Assembly (NCBI GenBank): GCA_015143295.1
Contig: CM026573.1
Location: 6,126,434 to 6,190,433 of the forward strand
DNA: 64,000 nt
Source of the DNA: Tetracentron sinense
Lineage: Eukaryota > Streptophyta > Magnoliopsida > Trochodendrales > Trochodendraceae
Direction of reading: 5' to 3'
In this document: one piece after another, positions 34,801-46,495 of the stretch
How the letters are laid out: the number at the start of each line of letters is the position of its first letter
Position numbering within the stretch: the first letter of the stretch is position 1
Notes under the pieces: model-generated
Told to the model about the DNA's origin: nothing
What the model saw: only the letters and a program-made list of their open reading frames with translations
Database searches by the model: none
Translations under genes and position numbers: made by a program

Positions 34801-37800
34801 AGAATGAAGAAACAGGTGGAACAGAAAATATTTTGGGAAATTTAAGGGTTAGAGAGTTTAAACAATAGTAATCAACACTTTTATCCTTGAATAACAACCT
34901 GAGCCCATGTCAAAGTCCGCCAAGCCATTTGCTTTCGCTTGCTGATAAAACATTTTAAGCAAATAAATAACTCAACTATTACAGCTCAAATATAGGCCAT
35001 AGATATCAGCTCTGAAGTATCTCTAGAGCTTGTGAACCATTCTCAAACTATAACTATACTTAGTTTACCTTTGAACTTGTGAGAGAGCCTCTAGGATCTT
35101 CTCGATCAACAAGAGTTCTCCATGGGGTCTTACTTGGTCCTGATAATTGCACAGAAACAAAAAAAAAGTAGATGATGACAAACTGACAAAGTCAACAAAT
35201 TTCCTAGTTGGTGGCAAGAAGGCTTCTGCAGAAATCTCTACACAGTTCTGATACACGACACTGGCAACAAATAGAATCACCATAATGAACTCAATATCTA
35301 TTGGAAATTTGTAAAAAGTGTACTGTTCAAGAGGTAACATGGTGTTTCCCCCACCATGTATGGTACGGGGTTGTGTCTCAACACTCTTGACAGTTGACAC
35401 ACTACTTGGTGTAAGAGTTTGCGGATAATGATGGGCTACCTCCTGGTGGAACTGCAGCTCCAAAAAAAACTCCTTTTTAAAAAAGCTGTCATACATTAAG
35501 ATTGCAGAAACAATATACACATAATAGCTGGAAAATATAGATATTTGTGAATTAAGATTCGTGTAGATAAGAGTGTCTGTATGTATCCGCCACATGTTTC
35601 AAACCTTGTCAGATATGATGTTTTTAAGAATCTGGGTGTCTCTAACACACTATTTTGTTAGATGGTTTTTTTTAAAAATAATTTGGTTGACAACAATCAT
35701 CATCAATGCCTTGTTCCAAATACTTTGGGTCGGCAACCCGAATCCTATTTTGCCATTACATACTATTTAAAGCCATTATTTTGGTTAATTTGTGTGTTAT
35801 CAAATCATTTTTCACTATCTTCATCCATGTCATTTTAGCATTCCCCTCACCCTTTTAGAGCATTCAACTTGCATTAATTAACTCTTCACTGAAGCCGTTA
35901 GTGATCTTTCTTGAATGTGTCTAAACCAACTTAGTGGACTCTACTTTATTAATCACTTATTCGAGCCACTCCCAGATTCTTTCGAATGTGCTCTTTTTTT
36001 TTTATCTTTACTTGTCTTTCTACTCATCCATCTCAACATCTATATTTCAGCTACACTAATTCTATTACGTCGATTTACCTAATATCATCAAGAAACTTCA
36101 ATTTTTTACTTCTTGAGTTGTTCTAGATTCTTGTGGCACTTCTATACTTTCTAGCATAAAAAAGGAAGGTTGACTTGACATCTAAACATGATCTCCGCTT
36201 TGAAACAAGAAACCAAAGGGTTTTCTTATTTACATTTGCAGGTATTTCCAAGTGCTCTGAATCATTTGGTTTCTTAATTAGACACTCATGGACATTGACA
36301 TGAACCTGTTTCACCAGGGTTAGTAGTATATGAGAGCTAGCATTTATCAGACATGTCCAGTAGTGACACGATTATGGCCAAGTGCTCTGAATCATTTGGT
36401 TTCTTAATTAGACACTCATGGGCATTGACATGAACCTGTTTCACCAGGGTTAGTAGTATATGAGAGCTAGCATTTATCAGGCTTGTCCAGAAGTGACACG
36501 ATTATGACCAAGTACAGTACGTTGCCTCTGCAAAACAAGGATCAATTAGATTCTTTCTTCAGGATTCTTACGACGTTCTGCATTTTTCTTCTTGTCTCAA
36601 TATTTCAAGTGTAAATCCAAATACGTTCTACATAATTGATTTTAATATTAATGGGTGCAACTCTGCCCCTAATTATTGATAGAGAATTCTTATTATTTGT
36701 CTGCCGTGTGGGTGGGATAATCTTTTCAGATCAATCATTAATTCATCTAGAAATCCAACAATAGATGTAAATTGAGGAAAATAAAAATCTGAAACATGTC
36801 AATCTGATGATGAGAACTGAGCAAAATGGGAATATGCAAAGATTCAACAACCAATTGCCAAGGCAAAAACAATTAAAGTAACTTACCGTTACTTGATTCA
36901 GATTGTACATGTTCTTCTATCTGCTTGTTTGATGAGAGAGAAATTTCTCTCGTATCTTCTAATTTCCGGATAGCATTACTCATTGATTTCATTTCCTCTA
37001 CTTGGACATCTAACACACTCATTAAGGCCTCAAAGTACCTCTTCTCTGACAATGATTAAAAAAAAGGTCATTAATCATGGAAGATTAATATTCATATGTA
37101 AAAAATACATAAATGCAAAAGAAAAGGAAAAGAGAAAAAGAAAAATACTACCACTTTAACTGAAACTCCATAGGAGATAACATCAGGCTAAAGTCCATAA
37201 ATAAAACAAACACACCTTCATTTTTTGAATTCAACATTTCCTGACTTGCTTTTGCCACATTAGCAGCTGCGACTGCGGCTGCTTTCGCGGCTGCTGCCGC
37301 TTCTTCAGCCAGACTTGGTTTTGAGTTAGTTTTCTTCATGGGATCATCCTTGTCTTCCGACACAACCTTACGAATCCAAGACTCCAACCTAGGAACAACA
37401 GCATTCTAAACAAGAAAATATATCATTAGATAGGGCAACAACAAGCCATTAAGCAATTGACAATCATCTAGGATGGTAGATACTTGTGCATATCAAGCAT
37501 ACTGTATTGACGCAATATAATACCAACACCGGTATTGGATAATGAAGATTACACACGGTGCAGTTAAATTGTCGCCTCGGCGACTGCCTCATCTAGCTAG
37601 GACCCTTAAAACCTAATCTAACCACGGTTTACTCGGGCACTTGTTAAGACGAGGTTGCCTAATAGTGTCTAAGTCTCTCCTAGGCAAAAAGCACCAGTGA
37701 CAAAGGCGTCCAGACCAATATAAAGGTAAATGTTATTTACTTAACAGAAAAAGACTTTCTCATTTGTCTCTCTCTCTCTCTCTCTCTCCAAACTATGAAC

Positions 37801-40800
37801 TTAATTTTTATTTTTTGGGTTACTCTTTTGGTCTGTCTTATGCTTTATTTCTAATTTTTAACCTTTATTTTCAACAATATATGGATAGCTTACATTTTTT
37901 GTAATTTTAATAAGAAAATAAATTTTGGTCACCTAGGCAAAGCCTCAACTAGGGTCGCTTGGATGTTTTGACAACACTGGTTAACATTTAATTTGTATGT
38001 ATTTGTATGAGTTTATTTTATTTATTTCCCAAATGATATCTTCTTATTTTTATCTTTTTGTCATTTAAGGACTACAAAGAGCTCAGAAGATTCTTACCTT
38101 AAAGATTGTATTTGTTACGGGTGGCAAGGGGATGAGTCGGGTCAGATTCAGATTGGGTAGAAATACCCTCAGCCCTAACCCAGCTTATTTATAAATAGGT
38201 TGGAAAAGGCAAACCCAAAACCCAACCCAATAAGGCACCTCTCAACCTGAGCCCGCCAGTGTAACCCGTTCTAAATAAACAAACAATAATGAAATAAGTA
38301 AACAAATTTGATTTTAAATTATGAAAATATAGAGTTCAAAATTTTAGTATGAGAAATGATCTCCTCATTCTACTCAAGGGAGTTAAAAGCAAAGCTAATC
38401 ATTATTGGCTAATATTCATTAATAAGCGGATATTGACCAATATTAATTGGGTCAACTCGTTAGTGGGGTGCATCTGAACCAACAGTTACATGAATCCCGA
38501 ATCACATTTTTTGAGTCCTTTACAAGATCATTCCCCATCCACTATGTAATAAATATGTTAAGTATATATATTACAATAAATTAAGTAAGTACCATTAACC
38601 GTCGGGTCTGAGAGCAAACCTGAACCCAACCCAATTTCAAATGGGTTGAGAAAATCAAACCTGAAAACAACCCACGGGTCCAAAACTGGAATCCAACCCC
38701 ATGTAAAGACAGGCAAGTTGACGGGTTGGGCCAGATATTTCCACCTCCTACTTTTGTTACATTAAGCATGTTGGCACAGTTCTGTACAAGTAAAAATAAT
38801 GAATCCATGTATCTGACAGGATAGGCATATCCTTGTCTGTATCCATATATGGGTTCTGAGTTTAACCAAAAGGCTTAGTGCATATAATACTGACTTACAT
38901 TATTAAATGATATGATGGTGAAAATGGTCTTGTAATACCTTAAAGAGTACAGCTGTTCCAGCTCCGGAAGCAGCAAGCAAGCCTACACCAAGAAGAGCAT
39001 GGGACCAATGAAATCGGGACTGCGGCATGGTTGCCACTGTGGAAATGACACCAGTAGGAGCGGCGGCCGCAGATTGTGGAATTTGTGCTGGGGCTTGTGA
39101 TTGCGTGTTTGTAGACGACTTCAACTGCCCATCTGTTAGTGCAAGAATAAATACATTAGTGATGCAAGGGGTGGCTAAGCTATGGCCAAACCTCAGAGTT
39201 AATGGTCCAGCAACTTTTTCCTCCTTTGGTTGGTAAGCTAGGATTGAGTCCTTGGCTTTATGGCAGCAACAGGTGGGTCATTCTCACTAGCGCAAAGACC
39301 CTAGTTCCCACTCCAAGCGAATACTTATTTATTACCTTGATTTGAGGTAGTTGCCTGCACACTTGTAACAGTTGGAGGTGGATCCTGTAATTTGCACATA
39401 GTGCCAAAAAAGAAGGGAATACACATTAAATAACAGCATTAAAAGTGTCATGAAATTTCAAGGGCATGGGGAAGAAACAAGTGTAAAGTAAAACAAAAGG
39501 AACAACTTGCTTAGGAAGAAACAAGTGTAAAGTAAAACAAAAGGAACAACTTGCTTACTGGTACACGGCGAAAGGATTCATCTATCTCCTCCTTTGTGAG
39601 GCCCTTCTTCTCAAGAAAAGAGCGCCTGTAGATGACAGGAGAGCCCCTAACTTTTGGGTGTGATAGAAACTTAACGGCATTTTGCACTTGCTCCTCTCGC
39701 ATTGGTTCTGAGTTTACAAACACAGATTGTGTAGAAGTTTCTTTTGTCCCCTCTACCTTGGCATCTTGCCCTTCCCCATCCATTGGTTTTACAAGGTCAG
39801 ACGCTGAAGTTCATACATATCATTATCTATCTGAAATATTCGTTAAACAAAAGAACTAGAAGTGCTTATTCTACATAAATACATTGAGGTGGCAATGTAT
39901 TCATGCACATGTTCTACATCTTCAACCATCTATGCCAATTTATTTGTAACTCCAAAAAGATGGCCACATCGACTACAAAGTGAAACAAATACTATCAAAA
40001 ACCAAATAAATTTTATCTAGCTGTGTAACAAGAGCAAAGAGTCCCCATGTTATAGTACACAATTTGAAAGGTTATTGTACATAATTTGAAAGGCCCATAC
40101 AAGAAGAAGACTAAAACAAAGAACTTTCCTTGTTCATTTTGTATCATCAAGAGAGAGAAGTTATATCTATGTGTTCAACTCAGCCAACACAGAAACTCAT
40201 AAAACTCGGTACCAACCCCATGAAACAGAGACAACCAAATTGAATTTCAAACCCAGGAGCTATTAGAGTTCGTGCTGTAAGCCTAAGCCTAATAAGGTTC
40301 TTTATTCCTCTTCATTTTCCCTCAAATATCGTGATATAAAATGCAACGCAATAGAGACCGAATACCATCTTATGACTCACTACACAGGTGAAAGTGGAAA
40401 CAGGATATCAAAAACACTATGAAATGCCCATTTTTGGATGCAAACAAAGAGGATGTACAGAGTGAGCAACCTGTAATCTCAAAGTAAAGGTAGCAATGGG
40501 AAGAGAAACAGGACAGGTGATACTACACCTAAGCTACTCCAGAAGTAGTAATTGGCTATAATTATGGGATAGAAAAACATCAATGAATTGTCGAAATTGT
40601 CCAGACTCCATAAATGAAGGAAGATCATTGATTTATGTGGTGTTTCAAGTTGAGAAGAATTTTGAACAATGATGAGATTGACTCGTGGCATTCATCTACA
40701 CCTCTACAAGGTATAGTATTAGTATATGAGTGAAGAAAATAGTAGAAATTGTAATTAAAGAATTTTCCTTTGATTGGTAAGCCTCAAACTCATCGGTGAG

Positions 40801-41469
40801 ATTAAGCAAATCACTCAATTGAGCTATGGGCTTGAGCCATACACCCTCAGGGAAATAATTAAAGGATCCAAAGTTCCTGGGTTATATTTCAGGATATTCA
40901 AAAGCAATTCTTTTTCCTAATAGAAATTCTCGTATCTTCCACCTCTTTCATTGTAATCAAAAACAAAAAATAAAAATTTAAAAGGGTTCATTTCGAGTAA
41001 GGTTCTGCAATTATAAATCAATCAAATAACAAACTATTTCAGAAGACAAAGAAAACCCACATCAACAAATGATAGGTAAACAAGTTAACATGGATTTCAA
41101 ATCTCAAAGGGTACTCGAAATTGCTTAAACATCGAATCAACCTTGAAGAAGAAGAAAATTCATCAAAATCAAAGAAGAAACTCTGAATGAAAAGGAGATA
41201 ATCGAAGGTATAACCTGAATTTTGGGGTTTCTCGTCTGCTGGATTATGAGGAGGAGTACTAGATTCAGTCCCCAAAGTAACCTGCTTCGATTAAATGGAT
41301 CTTTCTTCGAACGCAAACACGCACCGAAAAGCCAAAAGAGAAGAAAAATGAATAAAGCTCTAACTGTGAAGAAATTTAGACTAAGAAACTCAGAGACAAT
41401 AATTAAATATTACTTACTGGTGATGATGTGAGATATTACAGGCGTCAGAGGGTTTAGCTCTCTCTCCAT
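31847..41469 (-). CDS. PEX14: Peroxin-14 (PEX14), peroxisomal import docking protein
   Basis: Firm exons in transcript order: 41281-41215, 39803-39559, 39384-39336, 39132-38939, 37405-37216, 37045-36887, 35139-35069, 34941-34899, 34777-34710, 33217-33173, 33079-33011, 32341-31847, all in phase. PEX14 is the peroxisomal membrane docking partner of PEX5 and PEX7. Exon 39803 encodes the conserved N-terminal domain that binds receptor WxxxF motifs (QVQNAVKFLSHPKVRGSP, KGLTKEEIDESF). Exon 39132 ends in a hydrophobic segment (ALLGVGLLAASGAGTAVLF). Exon 37405 is Ala-rich, exon 37045 coiled-coil-like (VQVEEMKSMSNAIRKLE). Later exons carry HPKSYME and PPNPNQPPSNPR; the C-terminus has WVPPQPPPVVMAEA and ITKISESGG. 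The start is unsettled: no ATG lies in exon 41281-41215. A 30-nt exon 41469-41440 (ATG, donor GTAATA) restores the frame and gives 574 aa; otherwise the first in-frame ATG is 39783. Confidence 0.93.
32595..32661 (+). mobile_element. SINE 3' end with A tail
   Basis: GTCGGGTGCTCTAAGAGGCC and a pyrimidine-rich end followed by about 20 A residues match the 3' part of the SINE at 59769-59964 (GTCAGGTGCTCTAAGAGACT). 5'-truncated copy in PEX14 intron 12. Confidence 0.6.
33300..33620. repeat. dispersed GATACGTATCG-rich repeat
   Basis: Contains ACGATACGTATCGCC, TACGTATCGCCAATTTCG and GTATCGGTTTC, the vocabulary of the tracts in the hAT remnant at 11.0-13.0 kb. Probably a non-autonomous relative in PEX14 intron 10. 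Ends not resolved. Confidence 0.5.
35689..36095 (-). mobile_element. RTE-type LINE 3' fragment in PEX14 intron 7
   Basis: On the minus strand the 3' end reads GGGTTGCCGACCCAAAGTA, then AAGGCATTGATGATGATTG. A 'GCCGACCC...' end with a TGATGA tail is typical of plant RTE elements. The upstream part aligns with the C-terminal ORF2 relic at 6432-7245. Heavily mutated. Confidence 0.7.
36248..36507. repeat. 130-bp tandem duplication in PEX14 intron 7
   Basis: 36248-36377 and 36378-36507 are nearly identical; changes include GGACATTG/GGGCATTG and CAGACATGTCC/CAGGCTTGTCC. The few differences imply a recent event. Confidence 0.93.
37556..37980. mobile_element. TIR element related to 13060-14140
   Basis: The right end, read inverted, gives CAGTGTTGTCAAAACATCC and a following GCGACC. 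The left arm has TTGTCGCCTCGGCGACTGCC. Both resemble the ends of the element at 13060-14140. It contains a (TC)n run (about 37767-37788) and lies in PEX14 intron 5. Confidence 0.5.
38120..38760. other. PEX14 intron 5, dispersed repeat text
   Basis: Contains GGGTTGGGCC-type and AACCCAACCC-type segments in opposite orientation (38140-38260 and 38610-38740), suggesting the two arms of a degraded TIR element. No coding content. Confidence 0.4.
39470..39557. repeat. 44-bp tandem duplication beginning at the PEX14 exon 3 donor
   Basis: The unit GTGTAAAGTAAAACAAAAGG and its surroundings is present twice with a 44-bp offset (39481 and 39525). On the minus strand the exon-proximal copy starts inside the splice donor (CCA|GTAAGCAAG); the second copy has CCTAAGCAAG and so lacks the GT. 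Confidence 0.92.
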
Positions 41470-41529
41470 CTCTCCTTTACCCTCAGCCTATCTCCTAAGT
41501 CGAAAAAATAGGGAGTCCTGAGAGCTGAT

Positions 41530-41695
41530 CGCAGTGTCCCTGTGTCCCTTTTAACATCTATTTAAGCATGGTTAATCTTATTAAATTAAAAATAATAATT
41601 TTGTTTTTTTTCAAAACCATGGTTAAATTACTTGATCTTAGGAGGTGAATGAATCTTAACCATAATTGATAGGTGGTAAAAAGAGGGAGTGGATT
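41530..41695. mobile_element. MITE-like inverted repeat directly upstream of PEX14
   Basis: Arms are GTCCCTTTTAACATC plus GGTTAATCTT at the left and AATCTTAACCATAATTG plus GGTAAAAAGAGGG at the right. It begins about 60 bp upstream of the proposed PEX14 ATG (41469), so it is in or next to the promoter/5' UTR. The same module recurs elsewhere in the window. Confidence 0.65.
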
Positions 41696-42660
41696 AAGGG
41701 TGATTATTGAATAAAATGTTTGTGAACTACTCGGGCTCGGCTTGTTAAAAGAGCTCCATCGAGCCGAGCTTGAACACCATTTTTAAGCTCGTTTAGTAAA
41801 CGAGCTGAGCTTGAACACACTCTTGCTCAATTCGATAAAAGCTCAGTTCAAGTATATATATATAAGTGTGGTGTGTGTGGTCGTGTGATTGTGTGGGTGT
41901 GTGTGTGACTGTGTGGGTGTGGGTGCGTGTGTGTGGTCGTGTGGGTGTGTGTGGTGTCGGGTGTGTATGTTTCAAAGTAACAAATTGTGGAGGTGATATG
42001 TGTTACCAAAAAAAAATGTGTGATGTGAGACCAAAGATAGTCCCCATCGATTAGGAAGTGTGGTGTTCAAGTGATATTGGCTAATAAAGAGGTGTTGAAA
42101 AGAGAGAAGGGCCAAGGCCCAAGAGAGTTGGCCACTCATATGCTCGGCTTGGCTCAATGAGAAGGGTCAAATGAGTTGGCTACTCCCCTATTTGGTTCGG
42201 CTTAGCTCGATCAAAAGAGATTTAAAAAAAGAGTCAGTCTATGGGCACTCCTAATTATACTCCTAAATATACTCCCTAATCCTAATTGTTTATAACCAAC
42301 TACTAAGGGCTAAGATTTCAGTCGGCTTATTTTATCTTTTCTACTACCACATCAGCTAGAATCCTAACCGTTTAATAATTGAGATAAATGGCTAGGAATA
42401 GGGAGTATATATGGGAGTACACTTTGAGAGTATCCCTAGACTAATTTTTTTTTTTAAAAAAATTAATTTAATAATTATTTATCATTTGGTTCGTTAAAAG
42501 CTCGAGCTCGTTTATGTTTTCACAAGCCGATTTTGAACAATAGTATTTATGTTTAAACCGAGCTTGAGCAATACTAAAAATTAGCGAGCCAAGTTCGAAC
42601 ACCCCACTACTCAACTCGTTCGGCTCGACTATCACCCCTAGCGTGGACCAATGAAATCAT
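41696..42660. repeat. GAGCTCG/GAGCTTG dispersed repeat with GT-rich core
   Basis: Arms at 41730-41860 and 42480-42650 carry GAGCCGAGCTTGAAC-type words in opposite orientation, ending with CACCCCTAG. Between them lie a GT-rich tract (41866-41968) and the MITE at 42236-42442. Similar arms occur at 44725-44900, 45800-45990 and 58360-58920. Probably a non-autonomous TIR family. Confidence 0.55.
42236..42442. mobile_element. MITE, 207 bp, inverted-repeat ends
   Basis: AGTCTATGGGCACTC at the left matches the inverted right end GAGTATCCCTAGACT, and the arms continue as ATATACTCCCT / AGGGAGTATAT. A second family member is at 48727-48897. Confidence 0.75.
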
Positions 42661-43110
42661 GGGTCGGCTTTTAAGCTGGTCCTCTTCTAAGCTGACCTCA
42701 GTGTGATTAAAGGCCCTGAGATGAGAGTCCCCGCCCTCCCCGCTTATCAATGAGCTATTTTGTGCATAAAATAGCTAAGATGCTAGGCATTAAACTTTTG
42801 ACACTAAACAGACACTAATACAACCGGAGTTATGGCCTAACCATATTCACAATACAAAAAAAAAACAAAAAAATTATGTTCAAGAATAGGCCTGTACCCA
42901 TGGGCGGAGCCACATGGGCCCGGGGGAGGCTACACCCCCATCACAACTTTTGAAAAAAATAGATTTGTTGGGGGGCATAGCCTGGAGTAGGGGTGGAGCT
43001 GCAACTAAGTTTAGCAAAATTCTTGTTATAATAGTATAGGTTTTTTCTTTGACCAATTTCGTTTAATGGTCTTCTTCTATATCTATTTATCTTCTATCTG
43101 TCTTTATCTA
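42661..43110. other. intergenic repeat debris
   Basis: Includes half of an hAT-like end (GGGCGGAGCCACATGGG at 42902) and the further fragment GGGCATAGCCTGGAG near 42974. No gene recognised. Confidence 0.45.
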
Positions 43111-43790
43111 TCTTTACTATTATAATGCGAGAGGCATGCTTAGATGATTTTTCTGAAATTTTCAAATTACCCTTATATCGTTACTGTTATAATGCGAGAG
43201 GCAAGCGAAGATGATTTTTCTAAAATTCCCAAATTACCCTTATATATAAACAAAACATTGATTTAATGTTTTACTTTAATTCCTAAACTACCCTTTGTCA
43301 TTTATCTATTTAGAATCACAGCCAATCATGATTGACCTCGAGGAGAGTTCAATCACACCCGCGGGTTAACACGTGCCCCTTTTAATTCCTATTAACTGTG
43401 GTTAACTCCTTCCCCTCGCTCTCCCGTGCATTGCACGTGCCACTAGCGAGTTCAATAGGATGTTATTAACTTCTTCCCCTCGCTCTCACGTGCATCGCAC
43501 GTGCCACCCGCTAGTACTATTATAATGCTAAAGGCAGGCGTAGCCTGATTTTTCTGAAATTTCCAAACTACCCTTATATAAACAAAACTTTGATTTAATA
43601 TTTTACTTTAATTCCTAAATTATCCCTTGTTCATCTATCTATTTAAAGAATAGAGCCACAGCCAATCGTGATTGAACTCGGGGAGAGTTCAATCACACCT
43701 GCGGGTTAACACATGTCCCTTTTAACTCTTATTAATTGTGATTAACTCCTTTCCTTCGTTCTCACGTGCATCCCATGTGCCACCGTTAGT
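43111..43790 (+). mobile_element. head-to-tail Helitron-like elements
   Basis: 5'-type ends with ACTRTTATAATGC occur at 43111 (TCTTTACTATTATAATGCG), 43178 (TCGTTACTGTTATAATGCG) and 43515 (TACTATTATAATGCT). Each is followed by GATTTTTCT and a CTACCCTTATAT-like stretch. 3'-type ends are GC-rich hairpins followed by CTAG: ACGTGC-ATC-GCACGT at 43488-43502 with CTAGT at 43511-43515; a similar hairpin CGTGCATTGCACG at 43425-43437 with CACTAGCG; and a mutated one at 43764-43789. A 3' hairpin near CTAG without TIRs marks Helitrons. No Rep/helicase gene; non-autonomous. Confidence 0.75.
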
Positions 43791-43829
43791 CTTTATATAA
43801 TCCAAAATAATAAAAATATTTTTGTATAA

Positions 43830-44237
43830 CAGGGCGGCGGAGGCAGGGGCGGCGCCCCTTAACTATGGTTAAAATTCACCCAATCTCATGGTTCACCTAC
43901 TTATCCTTGATTTTAGAAAAAAATATTTAAATAATTTTAATCTTAGGAGTTAGTGAATTTTTAACCAGGATTCAAAAAGAAATTTGATATATTTTTTTAA
44001 AACCAAGGATAGGTGGGTGAATCTTAACCACAGTGAAGGGGTATTAATAGGACACGTGGCGACCTCAAAGGTATTACCGAGAAAAAAAAATTTCAAAATA
44101 AAAAAACTACCCCAAAATTTTTTTTCTCAGGGGCTACTCCCCCGAACCCCCAAATCCCATACCCTCAAACCAAATTTTTTTTTGTATACATGTATTTTGG
44201 CCCCCCCCCCAATGAAAAAATCCTAGCTCTGCCCCTG
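43830..44237 (+). mobile_element. hAT-like non-autonomous element
   Basis: Begins CAGGGCGGCGGAGGCAGG and ends CCTAGCTCTGCCCCTG, inverted-repeat ends like those of the hAT element at 26839-27962. It contains the CTTAACTATGGTTAA / TTAACCACAGTGAAG arms. Its reverse complement matches 29941-30310. No exact TSD found. Confidence 0.7.
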
Positions 44238-44898
44238 GGTGGAGGAGAATTCGTGAGACCACCATGGCCGGAAAATTAAGGAAGTGTATGTTTTTTTGTT
44301 GCATGAACAAGTACTCTGTATGATCTTCTATAACTACAATGGTTAAAATCCGATGGTTTATAAGTTGTTCTTCGTTTTGCTTAAAGTCAAATAAGAATGC
44401 TAAGCCTCTCACAATTCATCTCACCTTTTTTTTTTTTTTTTTTTTATATAGATAGTGTTAATAAGAGATGGAGCTATGTTTCAAGTGCCTTGAGCAGAAC
44501 TCTCCTTTTTATTGCGTAGATGGTGACAATCTTATAATTATGGAGGAAGGTAGTGGCAATTTTATAAAAAAAAATCTCCATTATTACAAAATTACCACCA
44601 ATTTTACACTAAAATGGGAGCTCTGCCGAGGTGCTTAAAGCAATGTTCCACCTCATATTTAAACACTTTTACTTATTGCTTAACCATGGAGTCAAGAAGA
44701 ATGCTAAGATGCTCTCACAATCCCTATTAGGGTTGATTAATGAACCAAGCTACTTACAAACGGCTTGATGAAACTTGTTTATTTAATAAACAAGCCAAGC
44801 TTTAGCTTAATTTTTGAGCTCATTTAATTAACGATCTAAGCCTAACGCTAAACATCCATCCAACTACTTCACTCGATAAAAGTTCGGCTCGGTTATAT
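44238..44898. other. intergenic, unassigned
   Basis: A 21-T run at about 44427-44447 and, at 44725-44898, a GAGCTTG-type dispersed repeat. No gene recognised. Confidence 0.4.
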
Positions 44899-45525
44899 AT
44901 ACACAGAAGGTTGGAGCCAATGGTAAGGAGGCGCGTGCCCTCTTAAACTTTTGAAAAACAATTATAGGGCATAGCCATGGGGGCAACTGCCCTCCTCAAC
45001 TTTTGGAGAAAAAAAACAAATTATCTTTTAATAGAGCATAGCCATGGGGCATGGGGCAGTTGCCCTCTTTTGAAAAATCAATCTTTTAAACTATGTTATT
45101 TAATTATTTAACAAGACATAACCATGAGAAATGGACAACTATGAACTTTTGAAAAATGCTTACTATATTATTTCATTATTTAATAACACACAATCATGAG
45201 GCAAGGAAGCAACTGACCTGAACTTTCAAAATTAAATTAATCTTTTATAGTATGTTATTTAATTATTTAAAAGGGCATAGGTATGGGGCAAGGGGATTTG
45301 TACGAATCTTATAGACAAAATGACTAGAGAACTTAGTTGTCAAAAAGCATTTACAAGAGCTAAGCCCCCGAAACTCTCATCCCCTAGATCAAGAATATTT
45401 TATACTCATCTAATTTTTTTTGGGTGAATGTAGGTATCTAATCATTCTTCATAAATCCATTAACAAATGCTTTCATTTTCAATTAACTATCGCTCGCCTT
45501 CCTTACAAGAAAGTCTTAGTTCCGA
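44899..45525 (+). mobile_element. TE with internal repeat of about 90 bp (about five units)
   Basis: Starts near GTTGGAGCCAATGG. The unit, with GGGCATAGCCATGGGGCAAG, a TGCCC block, CTTTTGAAAAA and TATGTTATTTAATTATTTAA, recurs about every 85-95 bp at 44955, 45045, 45115, 45190 and 45270. It ends with CCATAAATCCATTAACAAATG, shared with the element at 53280-53690. Non-coding. Confidence 0.65.
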
Positions 45526-46059
45526 CCATGTATATATATACTTAAAATATATATTTAATCTATTAAAATATTTAAAATATACTTAATTTATTTAAATATT
45601 TGTATAAAATATTATTTTCATTTGAAAAAGCAATTGTTGAACTCTTGTTTGCAAGCGTAATTGATTAACTATAGGTGACATCCTATGCAAATCATTTGTG
45701 GTTTGAGTGAATACCATTCCCCTTATCTACATTTGAAAAAAAGAGTATCATCAACTCTCAAGTAGAGAAAAATTAGGAGAAGACGATTCATCGTATCCAT
45801 TAATAGGGCTAATTACCGAACCAAGTTGCTCTCGAATGGTTCGAGTTCGGCTCATTAAAAGCTCAATCAAACTTATTTATTTATATTTAATAAACAAGTG
45901 AAGCTTGAGCTTGATTTTGAGCTCATTTAATTAACGAGCCAAGCCTTAACACCCTATTATTTGTCTCGGGTCGGTTCAATATCACCCTTCTATTCTCACC
46001 ATTTTTAAATAGAGAAATAATCTTCTCCTCGTGAGAGGAGTGGACTATTGCTCCTTGCC

Positions 46060-46260
46060 CTCGCAAAGCCCCTTTAACTGCTCTTGAACTATGGTTAAAA
46101 AGTTTTAATCCTTATGATTAAATTTTAAAAAAAAATTTAAAACTAATACTAGATGCTTTAACTCTAAGAATTTTGAACCAAAAAAAAACTCTAAGATTTA
46201 GTTAATCTTAATCATAGTTAAAGGGAGTTAAAAAGGAGACACATGCGAGAAAAGGGGATG
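46060..46260. repeat. inverted-repeat module, TTAACTATGG/CCATAGTTAA type
   Basis: Left arm CTTGAACTATGGTTAAAA and right arm TTAATCATAGTTAAAGGGAG flank a 120-bp AT-rich middle. It belongs to the module family at 27040, 30115, 41530, 43855 and 49230. Confidence 0.6.
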
Positions 46261-46389
46261 AGATGCCTTCCTTTGCTCCACCAGAGAGAGAGAGATGATT
46301 ATTTTTTTTAAAAAAATATTCTTTTGTTTAATTTTTTTGCACAATTAAGTTAGTGGATTAGTATCTGCGCTAAAGAAATGGTGGAGAAT

Positions 46390-46495
46390 TTACTACGCTC
46401 ACCTGCACGGGACTCGAGCCCGGACCCTCCCTCCTAGTAGGGGGACACATTACCATTGGGCTATTCCCATTGAGTCAAACCACCAATAGAGGCTA
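46390..46495 (-). mobile_element. SINE-like sequence, minus orientation
   Basis: On the minus strand GGGAATAGCCCAATGGTAATG (box A-like) is followed by GGGTCCGGGCTCGAGTCCC (box B-like). It resembles the SINEs at 8732 and 55760. Tail and TSD not resolved. Confidence 0.6.

Noticed and set aside
35065..35595. 176-codon minus-strand frame as a gene
   Set aside because: It overlaps PEX14 exon 35139-35069 in the wrong frame and otherwise is intron sequence.
41793..42054. His/Thr-rich and Cys/Val-rich open frames
   Set aside because: Both are translations of a GT-rich simple repeat.
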